64,000 bases of DNA, taken from assembly GCA_964036195.1 (NCBI GenBank), contig OZ038452.1, positions 31,135,785 to 31,199,784 of the forward strand, in the 5' to 3' direction. Origin of the DNA: Sphaerolaimus hirsutus (Eukaryota > Nematoda > Chromadorea > Monhysterida > Sphaerolaimidae). The notes beneath the pieces are model-generated. The model did no database searches and was not told the DNA's origin. It saw only the letters and a list, made by a program, of their open reading frames with translations. How positions within the stretch are numbered: position 1 is the first letter of the stretch; every line of letters begins with the position of its first letter. Below, piece after piece: positions 47,083 to 57,233 of this stretch. Both the position numbers and the translations under genes were made by a program.

Positions 47083-47510
47083 TCAGGGGTCTCCAAGATT
47101 TTGGCCCTCGCCGGGGCTGAGATAGATAGCAAATCCTTTCTCCGGAGGGATAGATAGCAGAAAATTTTTCTGGGGGGCTGGGGAAGGGGAGGCTCGCGGA
47201 GGCAAAATACATATATAGACTTTAGCACTGAATAGAAGGCAAAAAGAAGAAAAATAGCTAAAAATAGGTAAAAAGTAGCTAACAATGACCAAAAATAGGT
47301 ATATAAACATGTGTATAGACAAAAGCCGCGATTTAGAAGGTGATATAAAACTATAAAAAAGTATGAAAATAATTGATTTTGAGCGAAAATTGGCCGATTA
47401 CGGGGATAGATAGCCAAAACATTTGTCTCGGGATAGATAGATAGCTGAGTGGCTTCTGGGATAGATAGATAGCTGGCGGATTTGGAGGGCACCCCCTCCC
47501 CCTAGGATAC
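47083..47510. mobile_element. R-family MITE, right end worn
   Basis: CAGGGGTCTCCAAGATTTTG at the left, then TCTCCGGAGGGATAGATAGC, a G-run, AAAATAGGTATATAAACATG and GGGATAGATAGATAGCTGGC. The right end reads CCCCCTAGGATACC, a decayed TIR. Confidence 0.8.
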
Positions 47511-47969
47511 CAAATCTTTTAGCCTTTTTTTGCTTTTTGACTTTTTGCCAAATCTTGTGACTGAAACTCCCCCCCCCCCGGATAGACCATTCTTTCGCGT
47601 ATGTTATATGCGGCAGTAAATATGTGAAACGCACATGTGACGGCGGCACATGCTTTATGCATGCGAACACCCATTTGCATCTGAACTGCATATAAGCACT
47701 TCGTAAGCTCAGTGAGAAATGTGTGAAAATTTTGGTCCAGTCAAAGATGCGTTATTGTGTCAATGACAAATAAGTGAATGAATAAGAAATAAATGAACTG
47801 TTAAAATTGGCGCTTTGACGCGGCACAACTTTATGAGGAAATAAAACTCATTTAACATATTTTATCAGCAAACTATTTCAACTGAAAATGCAAATGATTC
47901 CAAACCGCAGTGGTAAAAAATGATGCCCAAGCTGACGCAATCCTTTTTACAACAAACAGCACAGACTAA

Positions 47970-48095
47970 TTAATTGCACCAAGAATTTCATGCAATTTGC
48001 CACAGCCGTCCATGCAATCAACTAATTAGCTTACACGGAACTGGCCCTCTCAACGCCAATTCAACGATCAATGGCCAATTAATTGCCCCCAATCA
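47970..48095. promoter_or_regulatory. Possible enhancer-like cluster of TAATTA sites
   Basis: ACTAATTAATTGCACC (about 47965), AACTAATTAGCTTA (about 48020) and CCAATTAATTGCCCC (about 48076) place several homeodomain-type TAATTA cores in about 130 bp of transposon-free sequence next to the possible alternative first exon. Inferred from motifs alone. Confidence 0.25.
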
Positions 48096-48154
48096 CATGA
48101 ATGTCACATGGAAAACAGTGCAAATTTGGGTGTGACATATAATTTGGAACAAAC

Positions 48155-48232
48155 CATGCAATCCAGCTTGTCCGCGCCCTTCAGCGTGTTTCCATTGCCG
48201 AAATATTCTAGATAATTTTCTATTTCCGCCAT
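48155..48232 (-). CDS. Possible alternative first exon (26 codons)
   Basis: On the minus strand an ATG in good context (aaaaATGGCGG) at 48232 opens a reading frame MAEIENYLEYFGNGNTLKGA continuing DKLDCM, followed by a possible donor ATG|GTTTGT (48154-48153). It leaves phase 0, so it would splice in frame to NAV exon B as an alternative to exon A. Without splicing the frame stops after 42 codons at 48104. Codons here are GC-richer than the surroundings and the stretch is free of transposons. I do not recognise the peptide. It could instead be the first exon of another gene, or a chance ORF. Confidence 0.35.
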
Positions 48233-48949
48233 TTTTATGTGTAGAATAGTGAATATTTTGGATTTAATCCAACGAAATTAACAGGCCTAGAAGAATTCGT
48301 TCGAAAAAAGTTTCGTTTCGCGTATGTTTAACAAATGAGTCAAAATTAAAAAAGTGTGCTATAAATATGTTTACGAGCTCAGGACGTGATGAAAAGTACT
48401 TAGATTGCATTACTTTCAAATGAATCAGTTTTTAGCCATAAATTAGGGTTGTCCCCAAATTACTTCAGTGTCACTATGATGGAAAAGACGTATATTACTT
48501 AGTAAAAGCATTGAGCAATTTTCGGGACAGCTGCAAAAGTCCCCAGAAGATTTTTGTGCAGCTAAAATGTATTTATGTACCTAAATCTCTACAATTCAGC
48601 AGTGAAAAATAAAGAAAACTACCTTACGCACGCTTTTGACACATGTTCAAAAAGTCTTCATCTAGGTACATAATAATTGTCTTTTTTACGTACATACAAT
48701 AGAGCCCATATTAAATACTAAACTGGTTGCAAAGATACCGTAAATCCTATAATAAGTCCCTGGAGGATTTATGATTGCATCACACTTGTCGGATTGGGGG
48801 CAGTAATTCAAGTCAGTAGTTTTTTGTGGAATTTTCAACAAAATTCCACATTTTTTATGTATGAATGGGGCTCCACATGTGGGAGTTTTTCGAGGGGTTT
48901 TTTCCTCACTCGGACATCAGTGGCGGGGGTATACGAGGGGACCAGTCAT

Positions 48950-49577
48950 TCAGATGCCAATAACAGACCCTGTAAAAAGCCCTGCAAAATGTCAAATATC
49001 ATACCGTATTACCTCGAATTACCCCCCCCCCCCTTGAATTAACCCCCCCCCCCTCTCGAAATACCCCCCCTAAAATTCGGCTGAGGAAATAATAAACCCC
49101 CCCCCCCTCGAAATACCCCCCTAACATTGAGTGTAAAGAGAACGTACATGACAAATACCGCAGTTTGTGATCTGTACAATGCAGAACACACGTTAAAACT
49201 GATGATTGAGTGACGTTAGGGAAGGGTTTGTGTGTACATATATACAGTTATATATGCCTATAAAGACATATACATCTATGTAATTGTTCGATTTTTCTAC
49301 GTCCGAGTATCGGGAATTTCCGAAAATTTCTGACGAAATAATAGACCCCCCCCCCTCGAATAAACCCCCCCCCCCTCAAATTTTGCTGGCGAAAAAAAAA
49401 CAAAAAAAACCCTGGGGGTATTTCGAGGTAATACGGTAAGTGTCAAAAGTCATGGAAAATGCCCTGCAAAATGGCAACTCGGTTGCCATTTTGCAGGGCA
49501 TTCTACGTGACTTTTGACACTTTGCATGACATTTTATATTCTACAGGGCTTTTTACAGGGTCTGGGAGTGCCCCCGG
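48950..49577. mobile_element. S-family MITE split by P4
   Basis: CATTCAGATGCCAATAACAG and TAAAAAGCCCTGCAAAATGT before the insert; GTGTCAAAAGTCATGGAAAA to GGGTCTGGGAGTGCCCCC after it. Removing P4 restores a normal S hairpin. Confidence 0.88.
49002..49438. mobile_element. P-family element, TTACCTCG subtype (P4), nested in S
   Basis: TACCGTATTACCTCGAATTA to TTTCGAGGTAATACGGTA. The interior has GAGAACGTACATGACAAATA and GATGATTGAGTGACGTTAGG, nearly the inverse of P5 (61594-62000). The interrupted S element shows insertion at TA. Confidence 0.92.
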
Positions 49578-49786
49578 GACGAACTTATTCAAGGATTAAC
49601 GGTACGGTATTGCTGTTTAATTTCGATATTTTTCAAAATTTTGATGCAAAAAATCGTTGCAACCAAATAGTTCCAGTCTGAGTCGAACAGTCGACAAGTT
49701 TCAACTGTGAAGGAAAAAAGAAAAGTTGAATTTGGCATTTCCGATGAAATTTCCAGGACCTGTGCTAGATAAATACCGTATTTATT

Positions 49787-49950
49787 CCGATAGAACGGCA
49801 TACCTCCGATAGAAGGGCACCTCCAAGAGAACGGCCGGTTCTTGCACCTTTTTACTGTCATGGAAACAGTAGAACGGTAGCCTCCAATTGAACGACATGT
49901 AGAAATTACATGGAATGGAAGAGTGTCGAAGAACATACAGTATTTCCTGG
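49787..49950. mobile_element. BB-family element with AGAACGGCA motifs, partial
   Basis: TACCGTATTTATTCCGATAG, AACGGCATACCTCCGATAGA and GTAGAACGGTAGCCTCCAAT repeats. The right end near ATACAGTATTTCC is unclear; related to 59066-59490. Confidence 0.55.
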
Positions 49951-50147
49951 AATAACGCCCCCCCCCCTCAAAACTTCCAAATAAACGTCCCGGGTTTTTT
50001 TTCTTTATTTATTTTTGAAATTTTTCTTTTTGAAAGGTGTTGAAAAATACAGACACTAATTTGTCGAGTGGAGAAGTGCTAACATTACAGTCACACATGT
50101 AAAGACCAGATAAGTAAACTCAATGAACAGTATTTCCCAGGGACGTA

Positions 50148-50585
50148 TCCAGGATTTTTGAGCGGGGGGGCTGCTTGTTTACGGAGGCCGGCGAACGGGG
50201 GGGGCTCAGCCCCCCCCTAAAATTGTTCCCTATACAGGGACGGAAAGGCGTTTTGGCGCTAGCGCCATACAAAGGCGCCACGCCATGGCGCTATTGGCGT
50301 TGGCGCCAGCGCCAGGAACCGCTTGGTATGTATGTAAATATGCATACATATACAGCGAAATTTGGAAAAATCTGTTCATTTCCAAGGAAATTGGTTTTCA
50401 GGGGCCGATCCGCTGTAAATACAATGCATGGGCAAGAAATTGCGCGCTTGCGCGCAAAATTTTTTAAGAAACATCGAAAAATATATAGGAAAAGTGGCAT
50501 TTTCCGGGACTTTTTAGGTCTCACCCCGGGAAGGGGGGGGGGGGGCTGCAGCCCCCCCCCGCCCCCCCCCCTGGATACGTCCTTG
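50148..50585. mobile_element. K-family hAT-like MITE, full reference copy (K1)
   Basis: CAGGGACGTATCCAGG and CCTGGATACGTCCTTG with a perfect 8-bp TSD GTATTTCC (50140-50147 and 50586-50593). Order: ATTTTTGAGCG, G-run, TGCTTGTTTACGGAGGCC, G/C-runs, GGCGCCACGCCATGGCGC, ATGTATGTAAATATGCATAC, TTGCGCGCTTGCGCGCAAAA, GACTTTTTAGGTCTCACCCC, G-run, C-run. Confidence 0.97.
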
Positions 50586-50631
50586 GTATTTCCATTTATT
50601 CTGTAGCAAGTTAATGTCACTTGGCTTACAA

Positions 50632-50731
50632 CTACGGTTGGAAAAAACGTTTTCTTAACGCCATGCTTTAAAAAACCACGTTTTTTATATTTCAAACGTT
50701 TTTTTTAAAAGCTCCCAGATATTGCTCTGTC
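50632..50731. mobile_element. Q-family left end (Q1-like)
   Basis: TACGGTTGGAAAAAACGTTT, AAACGTTTTTTTTAAAAGCT and CCCAGATATTG match the left 100 bp of Q1. K4 is inserted here. A matching right end (AAAACGTTTTTTTCCAACCC) lies at 54525-54545, so the intervening 3.8 kb may be stacked later insertions. Confidence 0.7.
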
Positions 50732-52634
50732 CAAGGACGTATTCAGGGGGGGGGGCGGGGGAGACTGCAACCCCCCCCCCCTTTTCCCGGGGTGAGACCA
50801 AAAAAGTCGCGGAAAATGTGACTTTTCCTATATCATTTTTAACGTTTCTTAAAAATTTTGCGCGCAAGCGCAATTTTTTTTTCCATGCATTGTATTTTCA
50901 GCGGATCGGTCGCTTTAAACCAATATCCTTGGAAATTAACACATTTTTGCGACTTTTCGCTGTATATAAATATATGCATAGTTACATACATAAACACCTT
51001 CCCGGACAAGTTCACCACCCATTTTTTTATTTCACTTCGAATGCAATATATCCGTCCATGGGGGTGTTATAAAGCCGAAACTTTGTATATATAAAGTTGT
51101 AAGACCCCTCTACTCCCCAACAATGGGGGAGGTGCGGCGACTCACTACAGGGTGGGTCGCTTTATATGCAACAATTTTTTTGGCGATTTTGGTGTCCCAA
51201 ACAAGTTCACCACCCACTTGATTGGCTACACTACAAGACCCATATCTCCAGCTGTGATGGCGGTATAAAGCTGAAATTTGGGGGATGTCTTGCCAACAAC
51301 CCCCCTCACAATACACCAGTGGGGCGGCTGCCAACGACCCACTAAAGCATGGTTCACTGCATATAAAGTTGACCATTTTCTAAAAACAGCCAAGTGTCCC
51401 AAAACATATTTATCACCCAACTGCAGTGAAAAAATGTTGCAACAACATACCTAATATAAAACTGAATCGAGTTGGAACACTATTTCAGCCAAAAAAATTG
51501 TTTTTCAGTAGGGCAGGGCACCCACACTGTCCCATAAACGGTAGCGTGAAAATTTCACTTTAAACAATTTTTTTGTTTCACACTTACAAAGTTGGTTTAC
51601 AAAGTTCACTAGAGAATGGTCTAAGGTTCAAAGTTATGTAAACAACATAACCTCTAAAATGCCTCCATAAGGAAATTTACTTGGGGTGAATTCTATGATG
51701 TCAAAATGATGTCATTTCAGGAACAAAATTTGACACATTTTTCACTTTTTCATTCACCCAAAATAAATTTCCTTACGGGAGCATTTTAGAGGTTATGTTG
51801 TTTACATAACTTTGAACCTTAGACCCTCCCCTAGTTAAACTTGTAAACCAACTTTTTAAGTGTGATACAAAAAATTGGTTTAAAGTGAAATTTTCAGTCT
51901 GCTGTTTATGGGACAGGGTGGGTGCCCTACTGAAAAAATTTTAATGAGCAGAACTAGGGTTCAAATCTGATTCAATTTTTTATCAGGTATGTTCTCACAA
52001 CATTTTTTTGTAATGCAGTTGAATGGCAAACATGTTTGGGGCACTTGGGCTGTTCTAAAAAAATTATCAACTTTATATGCAGTGACCCATGCTCTAGTGG
52101 GTCGTCGGCAGCCGCCCCACTGGTGTATTGTGAGGGGGGTTGTTGGCAAGACATCCCCCAAATTTCAGCTTTCTACCGCCCTCACAGCTGGAGATATAGC
52201 CTTCAAAGTGTAGCTAATCAGGTGGGTGGTGAACTTGCTTGGGACAACAAAAACGTCACAAAAAATTGTTGCATATAGGACGACCCACCCTGTAGTGAGT
52301 CGCCACACCTCCCCCCATTGTTGGGGAGTAAGGGGGTCTTACAACTTTATATATACAATGTTTCAGCCTTATAACACCCCCATGGACGGAGATATTGCGT
52401 TAGAAGTGAAATAAAAAAATGGGTGGTGAACTTGTCCGGGAAGGTGTTTATAAAGCGATTCCCGGCGCTGGCGCCAACGCCAATATCGCCATGGCGTGGT
52501 GCCTTTGTATGGCGCTAGCGCCAAAACGCCTTTTCGTCCCTATATAGGGAAAAAAATTTTGGGCCCCCCCCCGTTCGCCGGCCGCCGTAAACAAGCAGCC
52601 CCCCCCCCGCTCAAAAATCCTGGATACGTCCCTG
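50732..52634. mobile_element. K-family MITE carrying a foldback element (K4)
   Basis: CAAGGACGTATTCAGGGGGG and CCTGGATACGTCCCTG, TSD GCTCTGTC / GCTCTGTT (7 of 8). K sequence is continuous across the insert at 50993-52448 (TTACATACA | TATAAAGCGATTCC). Confidence 0.92.
50993..52448. mobile_element. Long foldback (giant hairpin) element
   Basis: Starts AACACCTTCCCGGACAAGTT and ends with the complement, flanked by TA. The two arms (about 50993-51740 and 51741-52448) are inverted copies along their whole length: TATATCCGTCCATGGGGGTG, ACCCCCTTACTCCCCAACAA, CACCAGTGGGGCGGCTGCC, CATAACCTCTAAAATGC. About 1,456 bp with no transposase; paired small ORFs on opposite strands are arm artefacts. Confidence 0.92.
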
Positions 52635-52864
52635 GCTCTGTTCAAAATGCCGACCCAGAAACCTTAATCACGATCCCGAAAACTGAAACAACAATCCCTA
52701 TCCCGAAAAGTCGACCAGGTCTGAACCCTAACAACGTGTTAAATGATATCGGGTAATAAACCATTCCCGATAATTCATATCGGGCAATTTTAATTGCGAC
52801 ACGGGAATTGGCATTTCCCAAACTGAGGTGGCTGCACACTTGTCTGAAGCGCGTACAATTTTAA

Positions 52865-53074
52865 TACCGTATATCCTTGAATAAGTCCGTACACCGTAAT
52901 AACGTATATCCTCCCCCTTGAATAACATCCCCCCTTGAATAACACCCCCCTTGAATAACTCCCCACTGTTGGCCAGGTGAGGAAAAAATAGCTCCTCCCC
53001 TTGAATAAATCCCCCCTCCAAAATCTCTGACGAAAACATAACTCCCCTTGGGTCTTATTCTAGGATATACGGTA
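52865..53074. mobile_element. P-related element, CTTGAATAA subtype (P10)
   Basis: TACCGTATATCCTTGAATAA at the left and TTATTCTAGGATATACGGTA at the right, with internal CCCCCTTGAATAACWCCCC repeats. Same class as the element at 12412-12849. Confidence 0.85.
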
Positions 53075-53826
53075 TTTGAAACAATTTGGACACATGACAC
53101 CAAAACATTCATCATTCAAATATATACCTATTTACCTGTGGAAAAGGGAAACTGTCAAGCTTAGAAATTGGATACATAAATAACGGCACAGAAAAAAAGA
53201 GACTGGGTAGGCACAGTTTTTTGTAACGCAAAAAATGTTATGAAAGTGAAACAACTCAAACATCGTGCAAAAATGGATAAAAAAATAAAAACCGCCCAAA
53301 TAAAATAATTTAGTCGCGTGTGAACACCTTTTCTCTATTGAAAAGGGACATTGCATTTCCGCATAAAAAGCGGCATGAGCCTTTGATGTAAATACGCGCA
53401 AAATTTTAACGATCCGAGCACAATTTTACATGATATAAAAATGATATTCAAATGTTCAAGTGCCAAAATTTCAGTCTCGTTTTGATTGTGAAATTGATGG
53501 CACAATTTTTCAAAATTTCAGATTATTTGATAGTTTAAATAAATGAGACAAACTAAAAAAAGTGACAGATGTCCGGACGCAAACAATGTACTCATTAATA
53601 TAATTTATTACAAGCTAATTCATTGCCTACCGCTGAATTATAAATTGAGTGCGATGTTTAGTTAGAATAAAGTATAAAAACACAATAGATAAATGATATT
53701 GCAATAGAAAATATGTATTTCCATACCGAATGAATTTCCACGGGTTCAATGGTAATTGATGTCTTCCATAAAGTTATATGGCGAGTTTGTAAATGGAAAT
53801 ACTTGACACTGTGGATATCTACCCAC

Positions 53827-54000
53827 CCAGGAGCCACTCCCAGACCCTGTAAAAAGCCCTGTGAAATGTCAAATGTCATGCAAAGTGTCAAAATTCATGG
53901 AAAATGCCCTGCAAAATGGCTACTCGGTTGCCATTTTGCAGGTCATTTTCCACGACTTTTGACACTTGCATGACACTTGAAATTTTACAGAGCTTTTTAC
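53827..54000. mobile_element. S-family hairpin MITE, last bases lost
   Basis: CAGGAGCCACTCCCAGACCC to AAATTTTACAGAGCTTTTTAC. The final GGTCTGGG end is missing at the junction near 54001. Confidence 0.8.
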
Positions 54001-54060
54001 ATTCGATTATAAGGCGATATACTAAAATATTGACAAAAAAATTCATATTTTTTGACACAA

Positions 54061-54489
54061 ACCAGGATTTTTGAGCGGGGAGGGGGGGCGGATTGTATAT
54101 GGAGCTCGGCGAACGGGGGGGGCGGCGCCCCCCCCCTCCTAAAATTTTTCCCCTGTAGTAAGGGAATGGCGCCATGGCGCTGGCGCCCTTCGTAGGCGCC
54201 ACGCCATGGCGCCACTGGCGTTGGCATTGGCGCTAAAACAGCACGATGTCTAAATTTACGGGCATATACAGCGACATTGACAGGAATACAGTCCATTCTC
54301 ACTGGCTTTGAGGGTGCGGAGACTGATCAGCCTAATATTTATGTTGTGTGAGGGGAAAATGCGCGCTTGCGCGCAAAATTTTTTCAAACTGCCGACAAAT
54401 CGTCGTCTGAAAGTGCCATTTCGGGCACATTTTTTGGTCCGGCCCGGGAAGGGGGGGGCCGCCCCCCCGCCCCCCTGGCTACGTCCTTG
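54061..54489. mobile_element. K-family MITE, left TIR shortened (K5)
   Basis: The left end starts inside the TIR (CCAGGATTTTTGAGCG); the right end CCTGGCTACGTCCTTG is intact. ACACAAA lies on both sides (54054-54060 and 54490-54496). Interior GGCGCCATGGCGC and TGCGCGCTTGCGCGCAAAAT as in K1. Confidence 0.88.
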
Positions 54490-54671
54490 ACACAAATAGC
54501 CACTTTTTGCCACAAATAGCCACAAAACGTTTTTTTCCAACCCTATACAAACCATAAAATAATGTGTGCAACAATTCATACGTATATGTTCCTGAAATGA
54601 AATTCATAAAATCCGCGCTTCAAGCTCGCAGAAGTCATAAAAATTGTGAAAAGACAAAATGACCTTTTTAT

Positions 54672-54840
54672 CAGGGACGTATCCAGGATTTTTGAGCGGG
54701 GGGGCTGCTTGTTTACGGAGCCCCGCGAGGGGTTTACCTACAGAGCGCCGGAACGGCGCCATAGCGCCATGGCGCTGCCGCCATTACCACCGGTTGACCC
54801 TTGGCTTGGCACCCCCCTTTTCCGGTGGTCAAAAACGGAA
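54672..54840. mobile_element. K-family left fragment
   Basis: CAGGGACGTATCCAGGATTT, GAGCGGGGGGGCTGCTTGTT and GGCGCCATAGCGCCATGGCG, then it ends in unrelated sequence with no right TIR. Confidence 0.75.
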
Positions 54841-55080
54841 CTAACATTTTGAATTGTCAACTTCGGGTTCAGGACAGATAAGTAACGCATTTGAATTACA
54901 TTTGAACACATTTTACAAGTTAGCGTTTTTCCCTCAAACGGCTTTCATTTGAGACCCTTGAACACAAATTTCAGCTCAATATTATTCTAGCAGAAACGGT
55001 AGAAAAACGCTTGGGTGTAATAATTCGATATCGGGAAGTCAAGAACAAAGTAACGTGAATATGAGCGTGGCACGTGCGAC

Positions 55081-55245
55081 TAGGGTTCAAACGGGATTGA
55101 CTTCTCGGGTTCGGGATTGGTTTTTTGAGATTTCGGGATCGGGATCGGCCTTTCGGGATCGGCATCGGGATTGGGGCTTCGGGGTCGGGACCACAAAATC
55201 CCGAAATTTTTCGGGATTCGGGATCGAGATCCCGTTTGGACCCTA
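55081..55245. mobile_element. Q-family hAT-like element with TCGGGATC motifs (Q8)
   Basis: TAGGGTTCAAACGGGATTGA at the left and CCCGTTTGGACCCTA at the right, with a perfect 8-bp TSD CGTGCGAC (55073-55080 and 55246-55253). At 165 bp it is the shortest of the group; almost all interior is TTCGGGATCGG repeats. Confidence 0.95.
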
Positions 55246-55453
55246 CGTGCGACATCACATACCCTGTGTAAAGCGAAAGTGCATCACTTTTGCAAGGTAT
55301 TGAACACATAAACATGCTCACTTAGCATGCAATTTTTCAACCACAAACATAACCCCCACACCCAGTCGCAACAAATTGACCTCAGAAAAAATAAGTACTG
55401 GCACCGGGCCAAAAAAGAGACGACGTAAAAAACATCGAAACAAAAAAACTAAC

Positions 55454-55617
55454 CGGTATGAGTTCTTTGTTGCTTTTTGCGGTGGTTTTAAGCGGCGAAT
55501 TATTCGCTGAAGACGTCGGATGGTGAGCTTTTTCCATTTTTGGCTTCTTGCCAATTGGGATTGCAGTCGGTAAACTGCCAAATATTTATAATTAGGTGCT
55601 GCTACGCCTCCATTTCG
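55454..55617 (-). CDS. Possible internal coding exon, basic helix-like peptide
   Basis: An open frame lies between a possible acceptor ctacgaaaatag| (55619-55618) and donor ATACCG|GTTAGT (55453-55452): 54 codons plus two bases. It gives RNGGVAAPNYKYLAVYRLQS and then a strongly basic segment containing KWKKLTIRRLQRIIRRLK. There is no in-frame ATG, so an upstream exon would be needed. The acceptor has a weak pyrimidine tract. Its exit phase (2) does not fit NAV exon A. It may belong to a different or longer transcript. The protein is not recognised. Confidence 0.35.
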
Positions 55618-56698
55618 CTATTTTCGTAGTTTCGAATAGAAAATCTACAAATTAATTTGGGAACGTTTTGAAGGTTTAAGAACGGTGATTGGGACTGGAA
55701 AACATCGAAAATTTGGAATCTCAAAATTTCGTTTTTCAAATAATTCGCAACGCCACACTCGTTCCCGGCCAAAAAAATGTTCGAATTTTAAAATAAATAG
55801 TAAACAAGGATCAAAAAGCAAGTAGGTAGGTATTCTCGGAAAAGAACTACCTAATTAGAATGTATGTTGTTAGGAAGTTTCCTCATATTTACTGATCGAA
55901 ATGAACCCTCTCAAAAGATGTTATCGCATTTTGCGAAAAGTCACATGAAAAATTTAACAGAAAAATCACATATAGTGAGAGAGATATCAAATGTAGGTAT
56001 AATCTAAATCTAAATCTAGAGATAAGCTAAATCTGCTTGTGTTATATCACTGTGGGAAATGGTAGATTGTTGTAAAGTGCCCACTCAGTTAACTATAGAA
56101 AGTTCATGTAGGAAGTAAATTCCTTTTTTCTACGCGCAATGTACGGATATCGAGTTTTGCAAATTTTGGCATCCATCCAAAACAAGTGATACAACAAAAA
56201 TATGAAAAATTCTATACAAAATTTCTTCTCACATCAAAGACTAAACATCCACAAAATCATTTTCTCCTCATTTGTACCGCATTCAGAGAAGGAAAACAAA
56301 ACAAAAAAGAATAGATAATCCCTTCATTTGCATTTTGAGCGATGATTGATAATGAACTGCGGCGTGTCGGTTTTTTATATTATTTTCCCACAGACATTGA
56401 TTTCCGGTTGGCATTTTTTACCGGGCGCGAGGGAAATTTTTCACGCTTTTTCTTGCCGCTTTGCGAGATAAATTTTAACGTACGAATGTTTTCAATCAGC
56501 TAAAATGGCGCGGTTCATTTCTCGGCCGTGCGTTTTTTATGTTGTTTTCGATTTTGGCGCCGCGCCAAGTTTAGAACTTTTGCGCCTAAAAATTGTGCGT
56601 TTTGCATTAAGAGTGCTATCTACAAATTTGCAGAAACATTGGTTGTACAATTTGCGTGAAAATAAGTTTTCTTCGGTATTAACAATTTTACTACCGTA
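55618..56698. other. No recognised feature
   Basis: Unique AT-rich sequence. A plus-strand ATG in good context at 56505 (AAAATGGCGCGG) opens about 65 codons before the P8 element; not recognised. Confidence 0.4.
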
Positions 56699-56936
56699 TA
56701 CCGTATTTCCTCGAAATACCGGTTTATTGTTTCATAGTGAGAATTTTGAGAGAAAAACGTGAAAAATGTAACAATAACCAGCATTTTTAAGTTTTTACAG
56801 CCTTATATAAGGATGTAGATGGTATAAACGATGTTCTAACGTAACACAGTAAGTGTTTTGAACGTCTGTTATGCATTTCCCGGACCACAAATCCATAGTG
56901 CCCATTTTGAGGGGGGTATTTCGAGGAAATACGGTA
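56699..56936. mobile_element. P-family element, short copy (P8)
   Basis: CCGTATTTCCTCGAAATACC after TA at the left, TTTCGAGGAAATACGGTA at the right. G/C-runs are nearly lost and the central segment is reduced. Confidence 0.85.
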
Positions 56937-57071
56937 ACTGCAAGATGCCGTGTTGCCACAAACTGCAATGATACAGTCAAGCATGACATCATAAATTGCA
57001 GTCTAATTTATGTTGAAACTTACCAGATGGGTAAAGTTGTCGACGCATGCAGTTTATACAAAAATACCCTC

Positions 57072-57233
57072 CAGGGGGCAGTCCCAGACCCTGTAAAATG
57101 TCAAATGTCATGCAAAGTGTCAAAAGTCATGGAAAATGCCCTGCAAAATGGCAACTCGGTTGCAATTTTCCAGGACCTTTTCCATGACTTTTGACACTTT
57201 ACAGGGCGTTTTACAGGGTCTGGGATTGGCAAC
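57072..57233. mobile_element. S-family hairpin MITE
   Basis: GGGGGCAGTCCCAGACCCTG at the left and CAGGGTCTGGGATTGGCA at the right. The arms pair through GTCAAAAGTCATGGAAAATG and CCTGCAAAATGGCAACTCGG. Confidence 0.88.

Noticed and set aside
51110..52278. Matching 80-90 codon ORFs on opposite strands (for example 51110-51376 and 52036-52278)
   Set aside because: They are the two arms of one inverted repeat; no transposase signature and the frames are not extended.
51955..52735. A Q element from TAGGGTTC at 51955 to GAACCCTA at 52733
   Set aside because: The 51955 sequence aligns with the opposite arm of the foldback element and the flanks show no TSD, so the left end is coincidental. The right part (52635-52735) may be a Q remnant.
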